Shown here in pieces: positions 1 through 7,080 of a DNA stretch of 27,368 nt. The translations under genes and the position numbers were made by a program. Where the stretch lies: the NCBI GenBank assembly GCA_937900485.1, contig CALCEL010000051.1, forward strand, positions 1 through 27,368, read 5' to 3'. This stretch comes from an uncultured Prevotellaceae bacterium (GTDB lineage: Bacteria; Bacteroidota; Bacteroidia; Bacteroidales; Bacteroidaceae). A model generated the notes under the pieces. That model did no database searches. It was given only the letters and a program-made list of their open reading frames with translations, and was not told the DNA's origin. Within the stretch, counting starts at the first letter, position 1; each line of letters opens with the position of its first letter.

Positions 1-305
1 GCTGACTCCACAATTAGGAAATCAGCCCTTTCTTTTTTCTTATTAAAACTTTTAGTGGACAGTAATAAAAAAATCCTAACCTGAACTTTTCAACGTCCTA
101 ACCTAAGATTTTCAGACCCAGAATAAGACACGGAAAAAAAACTGAAAGGCATTTATTCATTAACACACATCAAGATAATTTATGGAAATATAGGACAACA
201 AAATAAATAGCACAAATAGGAAATCCGGTTAACATAAAGTACAATAGAAACAGACGTCACAAAACAGCAAAAATGACAGCACTAACGAATAAGAGAGGCG
301 TATTC
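1..305. other. AT-rich intergenic region at left edge
   Basis: No convincing coding sequence is visible on either strand. The stretch carries one copy of a dispersed repeat (75-172). At the very edge, GCTGA (1-5) can pair with TCAGC (22-26) and is followed by a T-rich run (29-40). That could be the end of a plus-strand terminator for a gene outside the window, but the stem is short and interrupted. The 3' end of the small minus-strand gene at 306-482 has no obvious terminator here. Confidence 0.6.
75..172 (+). repeat. dispersed intergenic repeat, left copy
   Basis: This stretch of about 98 bases reappears at 27244-27340 in the same orientation. The first 40 bases differ at only one position, and similarity decays towards the 3' side but is still visible through the final TCA. 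Its start is built from two imperfect tandem copies of an 18-base unit: CCTAACCTGAACTTTTCA at 75-92 and CCTAACCTAAGATTTTCA at 97-114, a 22-base period. No open frame spans it. The family is not identified; it could be a degenerate non-autonomous element or a repeated regulatory or structural motif. Confidence 0.75.
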
Positions 306-482
306 TCACCACTCATAATTCCAGTCATCTTTGGTTCCATACCTCTCCCTCGCGTCGAATCCGCCTATAGGCGGCTCATCACTGATATCAACGCCTCCGT
401 ATGAGCTGGAACGCAACATAGACACGTTGTACAACAAACAACGCACCGTCATCCGCGGTTTAACATAGTCAGATTTACTCAT
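306..482 (-). CDS. small Prevotella-type peptide, 58 aa, unknown function
   Basis: The minus strand encodes 58 residues from ATG (482-480) to TGA (308-306). It begins MSKSDYVKP and ends in an acidic, aromatic tail (DARER, then KDDWNYEW). The N-terminal K-x-Y-V-x-P pattern is shared with the 60-residue peptide at 730-912, and both have an [DG]-A-R-x-R motif near the C-terminus. Short proteins of this style are frequent in Prevotella genomes (recalled, not searched), and I know of no assigned function. The best evidence that the gene is real is a promoter at 547-578 matching the Bacteroidetes consensus, giving a leader of roughly 55-60 bases. No transmembrane segment or classical signal peptide is visible. 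A perfect 14-base palindrome (361-374) lies inside the gene over the Pro-Pro-Ile-Gly-Gly codons. Confidence 0.68.
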   Translation of the reverse strand: MSKSDYVKPRMTVRCLLYNVSMLRSSSYGGVDISDEPPIGGFDARERYGTKDDWNYEW

Positions 483-546
483 GTGTCAGTTTCGGTATTA
501 CATCTATTCAACGACAAGCCATGCGACAACGCTGTATCGTCACACA

Positions 547-578
547 CAAAGATAATATCTTGCTTTCGTAAAACAAAA
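547..578 (-). promoter_or_regulatory. Bacteroidetes-type promoter for the 58-aa peptide gene
   Basis: On the minus strand TATCTTTG (554-547) matches the -7 consensus TAnnTTTG exactly. TTTTG (578-574) lies 19 bases upstream and fits the -33 TTTG element with normal spacing. Transcription would start near 540, about 58 bases before the ATG at 482. It lies downstream of the terminator at 654-691, so the small gene is an independent transcription unit. Confidence 0.7.
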
Positions 579-653
579 CTTTTTTGCGTATATTATTTCA
601 TTTATCTCCAAGAATATTTTTATCGTACGCAGTGATTATGACAAGTATACGCA

Positions 654-691
654 TATAAAAAAATCCCCATTCGCAAAAGCGAATGGGGAAA
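654..691 (-). terminator. Rho-independent terminator after the peptide gene
   Basis: A perfect 10-base-pair stem (665-674 with 679-688, CCCCATTCGC / GCGAATGGGG) closes a four-base loop. Read on the minus strand it is followed by A and then a run of seven T, a textbook intrinsic terminator. It lies 39 bases past the stop of the 60-residue peptide gene and so ends the transcript carrying that gene and probably the large secreted-protein gene upstream. Confidence 0.9.
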
Positions 692-729
692 ACATATTAG
701 CATTACACTAAACGTGTATAAGACCTGAA

Positions 730-912
730 TCAGTCAACGCTAACTCGCATTCTAGCTCCATCATCGTCCAAATCACCGCTTGCTCCTGGCACATTTGGAT
801 TAGAGCCTGATGTCTGTTGCTTAACGCCAGATACGCTACCAGCGAGAAGACTCGCTCTAAGAAGAGCAACTTCCTCATTAGCAGCAGGGCTAACATAAGA
901 TTTCTTCATCAT
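730..912 (-). CDS. small Prevotella-type peptide, 60 aa, unknown function
   Basis: A 60-residue protein starting MMKKSYVSP, with a short apolar stretch (LLRASLLAGSVSG, about residues 17-29), a Gly/Ser/Asn/Pro-rich middle and an acidic DLDDDGARMR segment before the end. The start could be either of the two adjacent ATG codons (912 or 909). It begins only 38 bases after the stop of the large secreted-protein gene and is followed by a strong terminator, so the two are probably co-transcribed. Its N-terminal K-x-Y-V-x-P and C-terminal A-R-x-R echo the 58-residue peptide at 306-482, which suggests one divergent family. No catalytic motif, cysteine pair or recognisable secretion signal is seen. The function is unknown; resemblance to a leader-plus-core precursor peptide is only speculation. 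Confidence 0.72.
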   Translation of the reverse strand: MMKKSYVSPAANEEVALLRASLLAGSVSGVKQQTSGSNPNVPGASGDLDDDGARMRVSVD

Positions 913-950
913 GTTCTAGTTTTAAAAATTAATAATATGTTTATTGAGAG

Positions 951-3900
951 TTACTTTACAATGAACTTTTTACCAGCCTTGATGTAAACACCTGCAGGAA
1001 GGTTAGAATCGTCAACACGGCGTCCGTCAACTGTGAACACTGCCTCAGAGTCAGCAACGTCAGCAAGCTCTATCTCATCAACACCTGTAGCGTACTCGTC
1101 AAACTCCTCAACATCATCAGAACCTACGACACGGATACGATAGTTAGCAGTCCGAGAATTATATTTATCATCGATTGTCATATACCAACGCTCAGCAGAG
1201 AGTGTGCTTGTAGAAGACATAATCTGACCACCGTTGATAGTATAACCACCATTTGACATCGCATAAGGAGCAGTTGTACCTATGAAAGTATAATTATAAT
1301 TAGCATTTGAGCAAGTCAAATCTTCACTCATGTTGTAGATAGTAGGATCGCTCATTACAAGAGACTTAGTCTCAGCCTTGTTTGCCTTAATGAGATAAGG
1401 AACACCAGGGATTGTCTTACCACCCTCACCAAGAGGAATAATCTCAATCTCGAACTCATCTGTAACACCATCCTCATCATTGTCGTAGAGGTTGACGTCG
1501 TTGATCTTAGCAAGAGAGAGACCTACAGCCTTAGCATCATCGTATGAGATAGAGAATGGTACACAAAGTGTCTGCCAGTAAGTATTACCATATTTACGGT
1601 TGTAAACGAGGCTATTGTACTGAATAGTGTTAGACGCTGTGAATGTTGTGTGGTCAGCGAATGTGTAATCATCACTGCTTACCTCATCAACAGATGGAAG
1701 CTCCACATTTGTAGCAGAAGAAAGGTCAAGATTGTCTATACTCTTATTCTCCATTTTAAGAGTCCAACGGTAACCGGCAAGACCAGACTCTCCATTTGCC
1801 TTGCAGAGAGAACCATTAGCGAAAGCGTAAGAGCCATTGAGATTCTCAGCGCTGACAGAACTGAGACTTCCGTAAATGTCGAAATTCTTAACTGTTGAAG
1901 ATAAAGAAATCACTCTTACCTGCTCCTCGCCAACATAGTTATCATTAGAAGTAATGACATACTCACCAACAGATGATGCCTTAACCAATACTGGATTGAA
2001 AGCATATACTGTGCTTCCTGACTGATAAACACGATACTCAAGTTCAGACTTGTCAATCTCACCATCATCGTCAAGATCGTAAGCGTTGACATCGTTAACA
2101 GAAGCGAATGTCAAACCTGACTGAGCGTCCACATCGAATGAGAATGGCAAGTAGAGTGACTGCCACTTAGTGTTGTTGAACTGACGAGTATAAGTAACAC
2201 GGTCATATGTGCCCTCAGCTGCGCTGAACTCCTCGTCATCGTTAAGAGCAATCTCGCTTACAGGCGCCTCGTAAGAAGCTATAGCGAAGACTGTAGCAGC
2301 TTTGTTGCGATACAATGATGCGCCAGCTTCGTCATTATCCATACCAAAGTAACCATTAGCGCTCTGAATTGTGATACCACCATCAGCAGCAACTACAGTA
2401 TAAGAAGTAGCGTCTGCTGCAGTCTCAGTAGAAGTCAATGTCCAAGCATTAGCTGTTGAAGAAACAACATATTCAGTACCATTGTTGATAGTGAATGTAC
2501 CATCAGAGTTCTGTGTGAAGTAAACAGGCTCCTGCTTAGAAACGAGCTTAACACCGCCAGAGATTATCACGAAGTTACCGTTTGCACTTGAAAGCTGATA
2601 AGCATCGGAAGAAGAAGGAGCAGTGACGATTGGGAGACTGACAGCCTCAACATCATCAATTGTAGTGGCAGCCTCAACGGCAGCATTTGCGCGCTCAACA
2701 GCAGCAGAGCTGTACTGGAAGATACCAGAACCTACTGGAGAAAGAGCTGCAATAGCGTTGAGCTTATTTGTCTTAGCCTCTGCGAGAGCAGCTGCGGCAG
2801 CCTCCTCAGCAGCAGCGTTTTTAGCTGTCTCTACAGCTGCGAGAGCTGTTGCCACATTAGCAGCAACGACATCCATGTCAGCGTCGACAGAAGAAAGAAC
2901 GATACCATCATAGAAGAGGTGTGGGTTAGCGCCTGAACCGCTACCGTTAGACTTATAACCGATTGTAAGTGTCACATCAGTAGAAGACTCAAGAGTGAAC
3001 TTGACTTTCTGATCTACCCATGAACCAACACCAAATGAAGTGTTTGAAGCATAAGTAGCAGTAGAACCGATCACAACACCCGTAAGGTTTGTAACGCTTG
3101 CGGTACCAGAAATATTTGTTGTTGGAACAGTCATTGTATATGTTCCGGCTGGAAGAGTAACATCGAGACCATACTCTGAAGTAGCCCCCCAAACAGCAAC
3201 AAGACCAAGGGCGTTAGTTGTTGTTGTTGAAGTAGCATCTGGAGCAAGATAGCTGTCGCCACCGAGTCTGCCTGTTGTCTCACCGTAAGTGAATACACCA
3301 GCAGCGTTACCATCAGAACCTGCACCGGCGATATTGTTGAAACCAACTACATCCTGTGCGCCAGAAACACCACCGTCCTTAACATCACTTGCGTAAGTGT
3401 AGATGAACTTACCAGCAGGAGTTGTGGATGTGAAGTCTGTAACAGTCACAGAAGGAACAGCACTAACATTGACAGCGACAGAGCCACTCACCTCTGAGTT
3501 AACAGAGCTTGTGTATGTGATGATTGCGCTACCACTTGCAACTGCAGTGACAACACCATCAGCAACAGTAGCTACAGCTGTGTTGCTTGAAGACCAAGTA
3601 CCTGTTGTTGTCGCATTGTCCGGAGCAAATGTGAGAGACAAGTCTGTTGTCTCACCAGCATACAAGTTTGTGCTTGAAGCGTTTACAACAATTGAAGTCG
3701 GAGCAACAGCCTTCTCCTCGTCTGTGAGGTCGCGCAGCTTAGTGTACAATACGTTCTTGTAAGCGAGCCAGCTGATATTGTTATCCTCTGCAACATTGAA
3801 AGAAACAACAAGCTGACCATCCTTAACTAATGCTGTTGTTCTGAAAGAACCATAACGGAACTGAGTACCGTCAGCACATGTGTTAGTACCGCACACGTCA

Positions 3901-5591
3901 ACAGCATTATCACCATTGGCAGACATTGTGATTCCGTAAGCATCAGCATCACTACCGTTCTTGATTCTTACTCGTACGAGAGCAGAAACCTGATAAAGAC
4001 CCTCAGCGAGACCTGTGAGTGTACCTGACTGAGTTGTGGCAGAGAGAGAGTTACCGTCACCTGTCCAATACTCGAAGAACGGAGTAGTCATACCAGAACC
4101 GTCAGTAGTCTGGTTACCCTCTGTTGACCAAGTGTTGATATAAGGATTGCCATTATAGTCTGTGGTTCCGAAAGAAGACAAGAGAAGGTCATCAACGGTG
4201 TTAGACGCATGCCAAGCACCACTTCCGAACACTGTAGACTGGAATGCTGTAGCCTCTGAGTTTGTGAGAGACTCTGCCTCATACTTAGCAGCGAAATCAT
4301 CACTTGCAGTCTTGAATGTAGTCAAGGCTGAAGCAGTGAAGAAGTTTGAGTTGGTCAACAAGTCATCGATGTTATCTATTGTTGACTTAGCTGTCTTATA
4401 AGCGTTGATTGAAGTGTTGGCGTTGTTGACAGCTGTCTGCAATGCAGCAGATGCAGCAGCATACTCGTCTCCTGTTGAGTATGTATTGCCGGCATACTGG
4501 TCGTATACAGCCTCAAGCTCAGCTCTCACGTCCGCATTCATCTTAGAAGCAAGCGCAGTCTCCGCCGCAGCGAAAGCAGACTCATAGCCAGAGATATATT
4601 CAGAGAGGTCAACACCCTTCCCATAGAAGAGCTGAATTTTGTCGAATATTGACCAGAGAGCAGTGTTGTTCTCAAGTTTGTAGCCCAATGTAAGAGAACC
4701 TGTAGTCACTGTCACCTCAATAGTGTCGGTCAGATAGAGGTCCTGGGTAAAGGCTCCTGAAGCTGCAACCATATTATTAGGGTTACCTCCATTATAAGTG
4801 GATCCACTATACAAGTTCTGTGTTATCTCACCGGCATCCCTTGTGATAATCGGAAGAGTCACGCTTTCAGAGTTGGCGTAGAATACAGGTAGGTTATCAT
4901 TGTCTGAACCATCCTGACGGTAGAATCCCTGACCAACTGCTTTATATGTACCATTTGGAACGCTGATGGTCTGATATACGTCGAATGTGGCATGATACTT
5001 CTCGGCACACATATTATCATTAGCACCACCGGCAAAAAATGAACCTGTCCATGTTGGGTAATATGATGAGTTTTGGTTACGGCTGAAGTTCCAGTTCTTG
5101 ACAAGGAACGTAGCGTCATCACCCTCACTAAGGTTATCCTTCAGATTTTCCACAGCAAGAACCCTGAACTTTATGGCGTCATCAACAGACGCACCAGTAT
5201 TAGTTACTGTAGGAATCGTCTGACTCGCATTTAGATATGTGATATAGTTTGAGCCTTCAGCAGTTGAGAGGGCGTAATAGTCACCAACTGCAGTGAAATA
5301 AATATTTGTGGAACCACTATCCGTGTATGTACCACCAAAGAAGTGCTGAGAGGCATTGTTATAAGCATGTGAATCGATAGTGTACACACCGTCACTCACA
5401 TAAGTCAGCTTGAGTTGCTGACCATGGTCAAGCAGAGACGCCTGAGTACCCCACGAATTGGCACCACCCAAGTACCTGCCGGTTTTGACATCCTGAAGGA
5501 TGTACTCGGCATCACTGGTAAACTGAGCGAATGCACTTGAACTAAACAGCGAAGCGAACGCTGATAGCATGACAAGTTTCAGTTTCTTCAT
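951..5591 (-). CDS. large secreted modular protein with T9SS-like C-terminal tail
   Basis: 1546 residues. A signal peptide (about 1-22, ending AFA-Q) targets it to the periplasm. Visible modules in order: a beta-trefoil/ricin-like region (about 25-145); a beta-sandwich module of carbohydrate-binding style (165-322); a helical FIVAR-like region (330-405); a second sandwich (458-618); a BIG2 immunoglobulin-like domain (630-711); a third sandwich (715-900); an Ala/Glu-rich helix (908-955); a second trefoil-like region (990-1105); two repeats of about 198 residues, each with WQ[ST]L..PF and an EF-hand-like loop (1172-1183 and 1370-1381). The last 44 residues (VFTVDGRRV, LPAGVYI, ending GKKFIVK) resemble the type A T9SS sorting signal common in Prevotella. 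Inference: a surface or released adhesin or glycan-binding protein. No catalytic motif was recognised. The trefoil and sandwich calls rest on sequence style and are weaker than the signal peptide, BIG2 and tail. Confidence 0.88.
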   Translation of the reverse strand: MKKLKLVMLSAFASLFSSSAFAQFTSDAEYILQDVKTGRYLGGANSWGTQASLLDHGQQLKLTYVSDGVYTIDSHAYNNASQHFFGGTYTDSGSTNIYFTAVGDYYALSTAEGSNYITYLNASQTIPTVTNTGASVDDAIKFRVLAVENLKDNLSEGDDATFLVKNWNFSRNQNSSYYPTWTGSFFAGGANDNMCAEKYHATFDVYQTISVPNGTYKAVGQGFYRQDGSDNDNLPVFYANSESVTLPIITRDAGEITQNLYSGSTYNGGNPNNMVAASGAFTQDLYLTDTIEVTVTTGSLTLGYKLENNTALWSIFDKIQLFYGKGVDLSEYISGYESAFAAAETALASKMNADVRAELEAVYDQYAGNTYSTGDEYAAASAALQTAVNNANTSINAYKTAKSTIDNIDDLLTNSNFFTASALTTFKTASDDFAAKYEAESLTNSEATAFQSTVFGSGAWHASNTVDDLLLSSFGTTDYNGNPYINTWSTEGNQTTDGSGMTTPFFEYWTGDGNSLSATTQSGTLTGLAEGLYQVSALVRVRIKNGSDADAYGITMSANGDNAVDVCGTNTCADGTQFRYGSFRTTALVKDGQLVVSFNVAEDNNISWLAYKNVLYTKLRDLTDEEKAVAPTSIVVNASSTNLYAGETTDLSLTFAPDNATTTGTWSSSNTAVATVADGVVTAVASGSAIITYTSSVNSEVSGSVAVNVSAVPSVTVTDFTSTTPAGKFIYTYASDVKDGGVSGAQDVVGFNNIAGAGSDGNAAGVFTYGETTGRLGGDSYLAPDATSTTTTNALGLVAVWGATSEYGLDVTLPAGTYTMTVPTTNISGTASVTNLTGVVIGSTATYASNTSFGVGSWVDQKVKFTLESSTDVTLTIGYKSNGSGSGANPHLFYDGIVLSSVDADMDVVAANVATALAAVETAKNAAAEEAAAAALAEAKTNKLNAIAALSPVGSGIFQYSSAAVERANAAVEAATTIDDVEAVSLPIVTAPSSSDAYQLSSANGNFVIISGGVKLVSKQEPVYFTQNSDGTFTINNGTEYVVSSTANAWTLTSTETAADATSYTVVAADGGITIQSANGYFGMDNDEAGASLYRNKAATVFAIASYEAPVSEIALNDDEEFSAAEGTYDRVTYTRQFNNTKWQSLYLPFSFDVDAQSGLTFASVNDVNAYDLDDDGEIDKSELEYRVYQSGSTVYAFNPVLVKASSVGEYVITSNDNYVGEEQVRVISLSSTVKNFDIYGSLSSVSAENLNGSYAFANGSLCKANGESGLAGYRWTLKMENKSIDNLDLSSATNVELPSVDEVSSDDYTFADHTTFTASNTIQYNSLVYNRKYGNTYWQTLCVPFSISYDDAKAVGLSLAKINDVNLYDNDEDGVTDEFEIEIIPLGEGGKTIPGVPYLIKANKAETKSLVMSDPTIYNMSEDLTCSNANYNYTFIGTTAPYAMSNGGYTINGGQIMSSTSTLSAERWYMTIDDKYNSRTANYRIRVVGSDDVEEFDEYATGVDEIELADVADSEAVFTVDGRRVDDSNLPAGVYIKAGKKFIVK

Positions 5592-5983
5592 AAGTCTATT
5601 AAGATTAAGTTAAAAAATATAGTTGATAAATTCTTTTTGTTTTTTCTTGGCCTTTTTACTTGGGAAGGACCAATCTGTGAAATTTCATCTTGGAGACTTT
5701 ACATCCCCTTCGTATCGCAGCAAATATACAAATATTTTGCGATAAGCATGAAAAAACATCTTCCATTTTTAAAAATTATGTTAAACATTAAGTAATAAGT
5801 GCTCATAAACACATGTGGACATTACAAAAGAGGACGTTTTTTATGACATTTATCATGTTTCGCACACAATTGCGGCAGGATTTCCCATCATATTTCTTAC
5901 ACCTTTTAAATATATATACATACAGCAAGAAAACAGGGTCGAAATGTCAAGGGATATGACGAGCGAGACGCAATGGTTACAGA
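5592..5983. other. intergenic region upstream of the secreted-protein gene
   Basis: AT-rich, with no supported gene. It contains the candidate promoter near 5721-5753 and an AT-rich leader. The short frames that cross it on both strands also run through the ATP-operon terminator and look fortuitous. Confidence 0.6.
5721..5753 (-). promoter_or_regulatory. candidate promoter of the secreted-protein gene
   Basis: The minus strand reads TATATTTG at 5728-5721, an exact match to the TAnnTTTG -7 element, about 130 bases upstream of the ATG at 5591. The expected -33 region (about 5748-5753) is only T-rich (TTTC) instead of TTTG. The leader would be about 120 bases long. Confidence 0.5.
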
Positions 5984-6022
5984 ACAAAAAAACGTTGGTG
6001 CATAAGTCTGCCCCAACGTTCT
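5984..6022 (-). terminator. Rho-independent terminator of the ATP synthase operon
   Basis: AACGTTGG (5991-5998) pairs perfectly with CCAACGTT (6013-6020) around a 14-base loop. On the minus strand the stem runs directly into seven T (5992-5986). It lies about 90 bases past the stop of atpG and separates the ATP synthase transcript from the secreted-protein gene. Confidence 0.82.
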
Positions 6023-6108
6023 GATTATGTTCATTCACTTAGTCAACCGGAAAGACTGCTCGCACATCACCAGCGCTACCAACATTTCCGTCTCACGAAT
6101 ACCGCTGC

Positions 6109-7002
6109 TCACTCCGCAGTCTTACCACCCATGATGTCTATCAACTCATTTGTTATCGCCTGCTGACGAGACTTGTTGTAGAGAAGCACAAGCTCCTGTA
6201 ACAACTCTTTCGCATTGTCATCCGCCGTCTGCATCGCCATCATACGGGCCGCATGCTCGGACGTCACCGAGTCAAGCAATATTCCGTACATTCTGGAATT
6301 CATCATTTTTGGTCCAAGTTGCCGTAACAATTCCGCTGGCGACGGTTCTGTCAGATAGTCCGTTCTCAACTTCACGTTACCATCAAAGGCTGACGTTCCC
6401 GACAGGTCGAGCCACTCTGACGTGATGACCTGAGAACCCATATTCTTGAAGTGGTGATAGAGAAACTCCACTCCGTCTATCTCACCCTCATTATACATAT
6501 GTATGAGATGTTCTATAAGGAACGCCGCATGAGCGTAAGCATCACTCTTCGGATTACCAATATAGTCTGCGAGTGAGTAGTAGTCAAGCAACACGTCCTC
6601 ACCAGCCTTATGCAACTCATGGGCTATTTTCTTACCGATTGGTATGACTATCACCTCCTTGTCCTTGGACCTATACTCCGCCATCTTGTTGAAGGTAGCC
6701 TTGATGATGTTGGAGTTGAACGAACCGCACAAGCCTGACGATGACGACACCGCCACTATGGCTATCTTAGTGCATGTGTCCGCATTTATCACCTGACGGG
6801 TCTCCCCGTCCGACACTCCATGGTCGTCCGGCATCAGACAATCGATGATATTCCGCATCTCGTCAACATACTCCAGAAACGTCTGCGTGATAGCCTGGGT
6901 TCGGTGCAGCTTGGCACTCGCCACCATCCTCATCGCACTCGTCGTCTTCTGCGTCGTTTGTACTGACGAGATTCGTCCTTTTATTTCCTTTAGACTTGCC
7001 AC
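6109..7002 (-). CDS. atpG: F1Fo ATP synthase gamma subunit
   Basis: The gamma subunit is the rotating central shaft of F1 that couples proton flow through the c ring to catalysis in the alpha/beta hexamer. 297 residues, a usual length. The N-terminal helix (SLKEIKGRISSVQTTQKTTSAMRMVASAKL in two stretches) and the C-terminal helix (SEHAARMMAMQTADDNAKELL, then ending near residue 297 with the NELIDIMGG motif) are the two arms of the conserved coiled coil. The start is GTG at 7002, since M-A-S-L-K is the expected N-terminus and no better ATG is visible. It is the last gene of the operon, 78 bases after atpA, and is followed by the terminator near 5984-6022. Confidence 0.97.
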   Translation of the reverse strand: MASLKEIKGRISSVQTTQKTTSAMRMVASAKLHRTQAITQTFLEYVDEMRNIIDCLMPDDHGVSDGETRQVINADTCTKIAIVAVSSSSGLCGSFNSNIIKATFNKMAEYRSKDKEVIVIPIGKKIAHELHKAGEDVLLDYYSLADYIGNPKSDAYAHAAFLIEHLIHMYNEGEIDGVEFLYHHFKNMGSQVITSEWLDLSGTSAFDGNVKLRTDYLTEPSPAELLRQLGPKMMNSRMYGILLDSVTSEHAARMMAMQTADDNAKELLQELVLLYNKSRQQAITNELIDIMGGKTAE

Positions 7003-7080
7003 CTATATAAGAAATTTTTAAAACCACAATACTGTCCCATGACAGTTTTCACATTACGTCACTCACTGGGTCTGACGTGG
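7003..7080 (-). promoter_or_regulatory. atpA-atpG spacer with two short hairpins
   Basis: This is the longest gap inside the ATP operon. On the minus strand ACGTCA and TGACGT form a 6-bp stem just after the atpA stop. ACTGTC and GACAGT (7031-7036 with 7041-7046) form a second 6-bp stem. Neither is followed by a T run, so they do not look like terminators. They could act as stabilising or processing structures between the alpha and gamma messages. Functional status is unknown. Confidence 0.3.

Noticed and set aside
1..45. Possible plus-strand terminator at the left edge
   Set aside because: Only a 5-bp continuous stem, with the upstream side cut by the window; kept as a remark, not as a feature.
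2623..2913. Ala/Ser-rich plus-strand frame
   Set aside because: Complement of the Ala/Glu-rich helix of the large secreted protein.
5815..6038. Short frames on both strands between atpG and the secreted-protein gene
   Set aside because: Both run across the ATP operon terminator stem, and neither resembles a known small protein.
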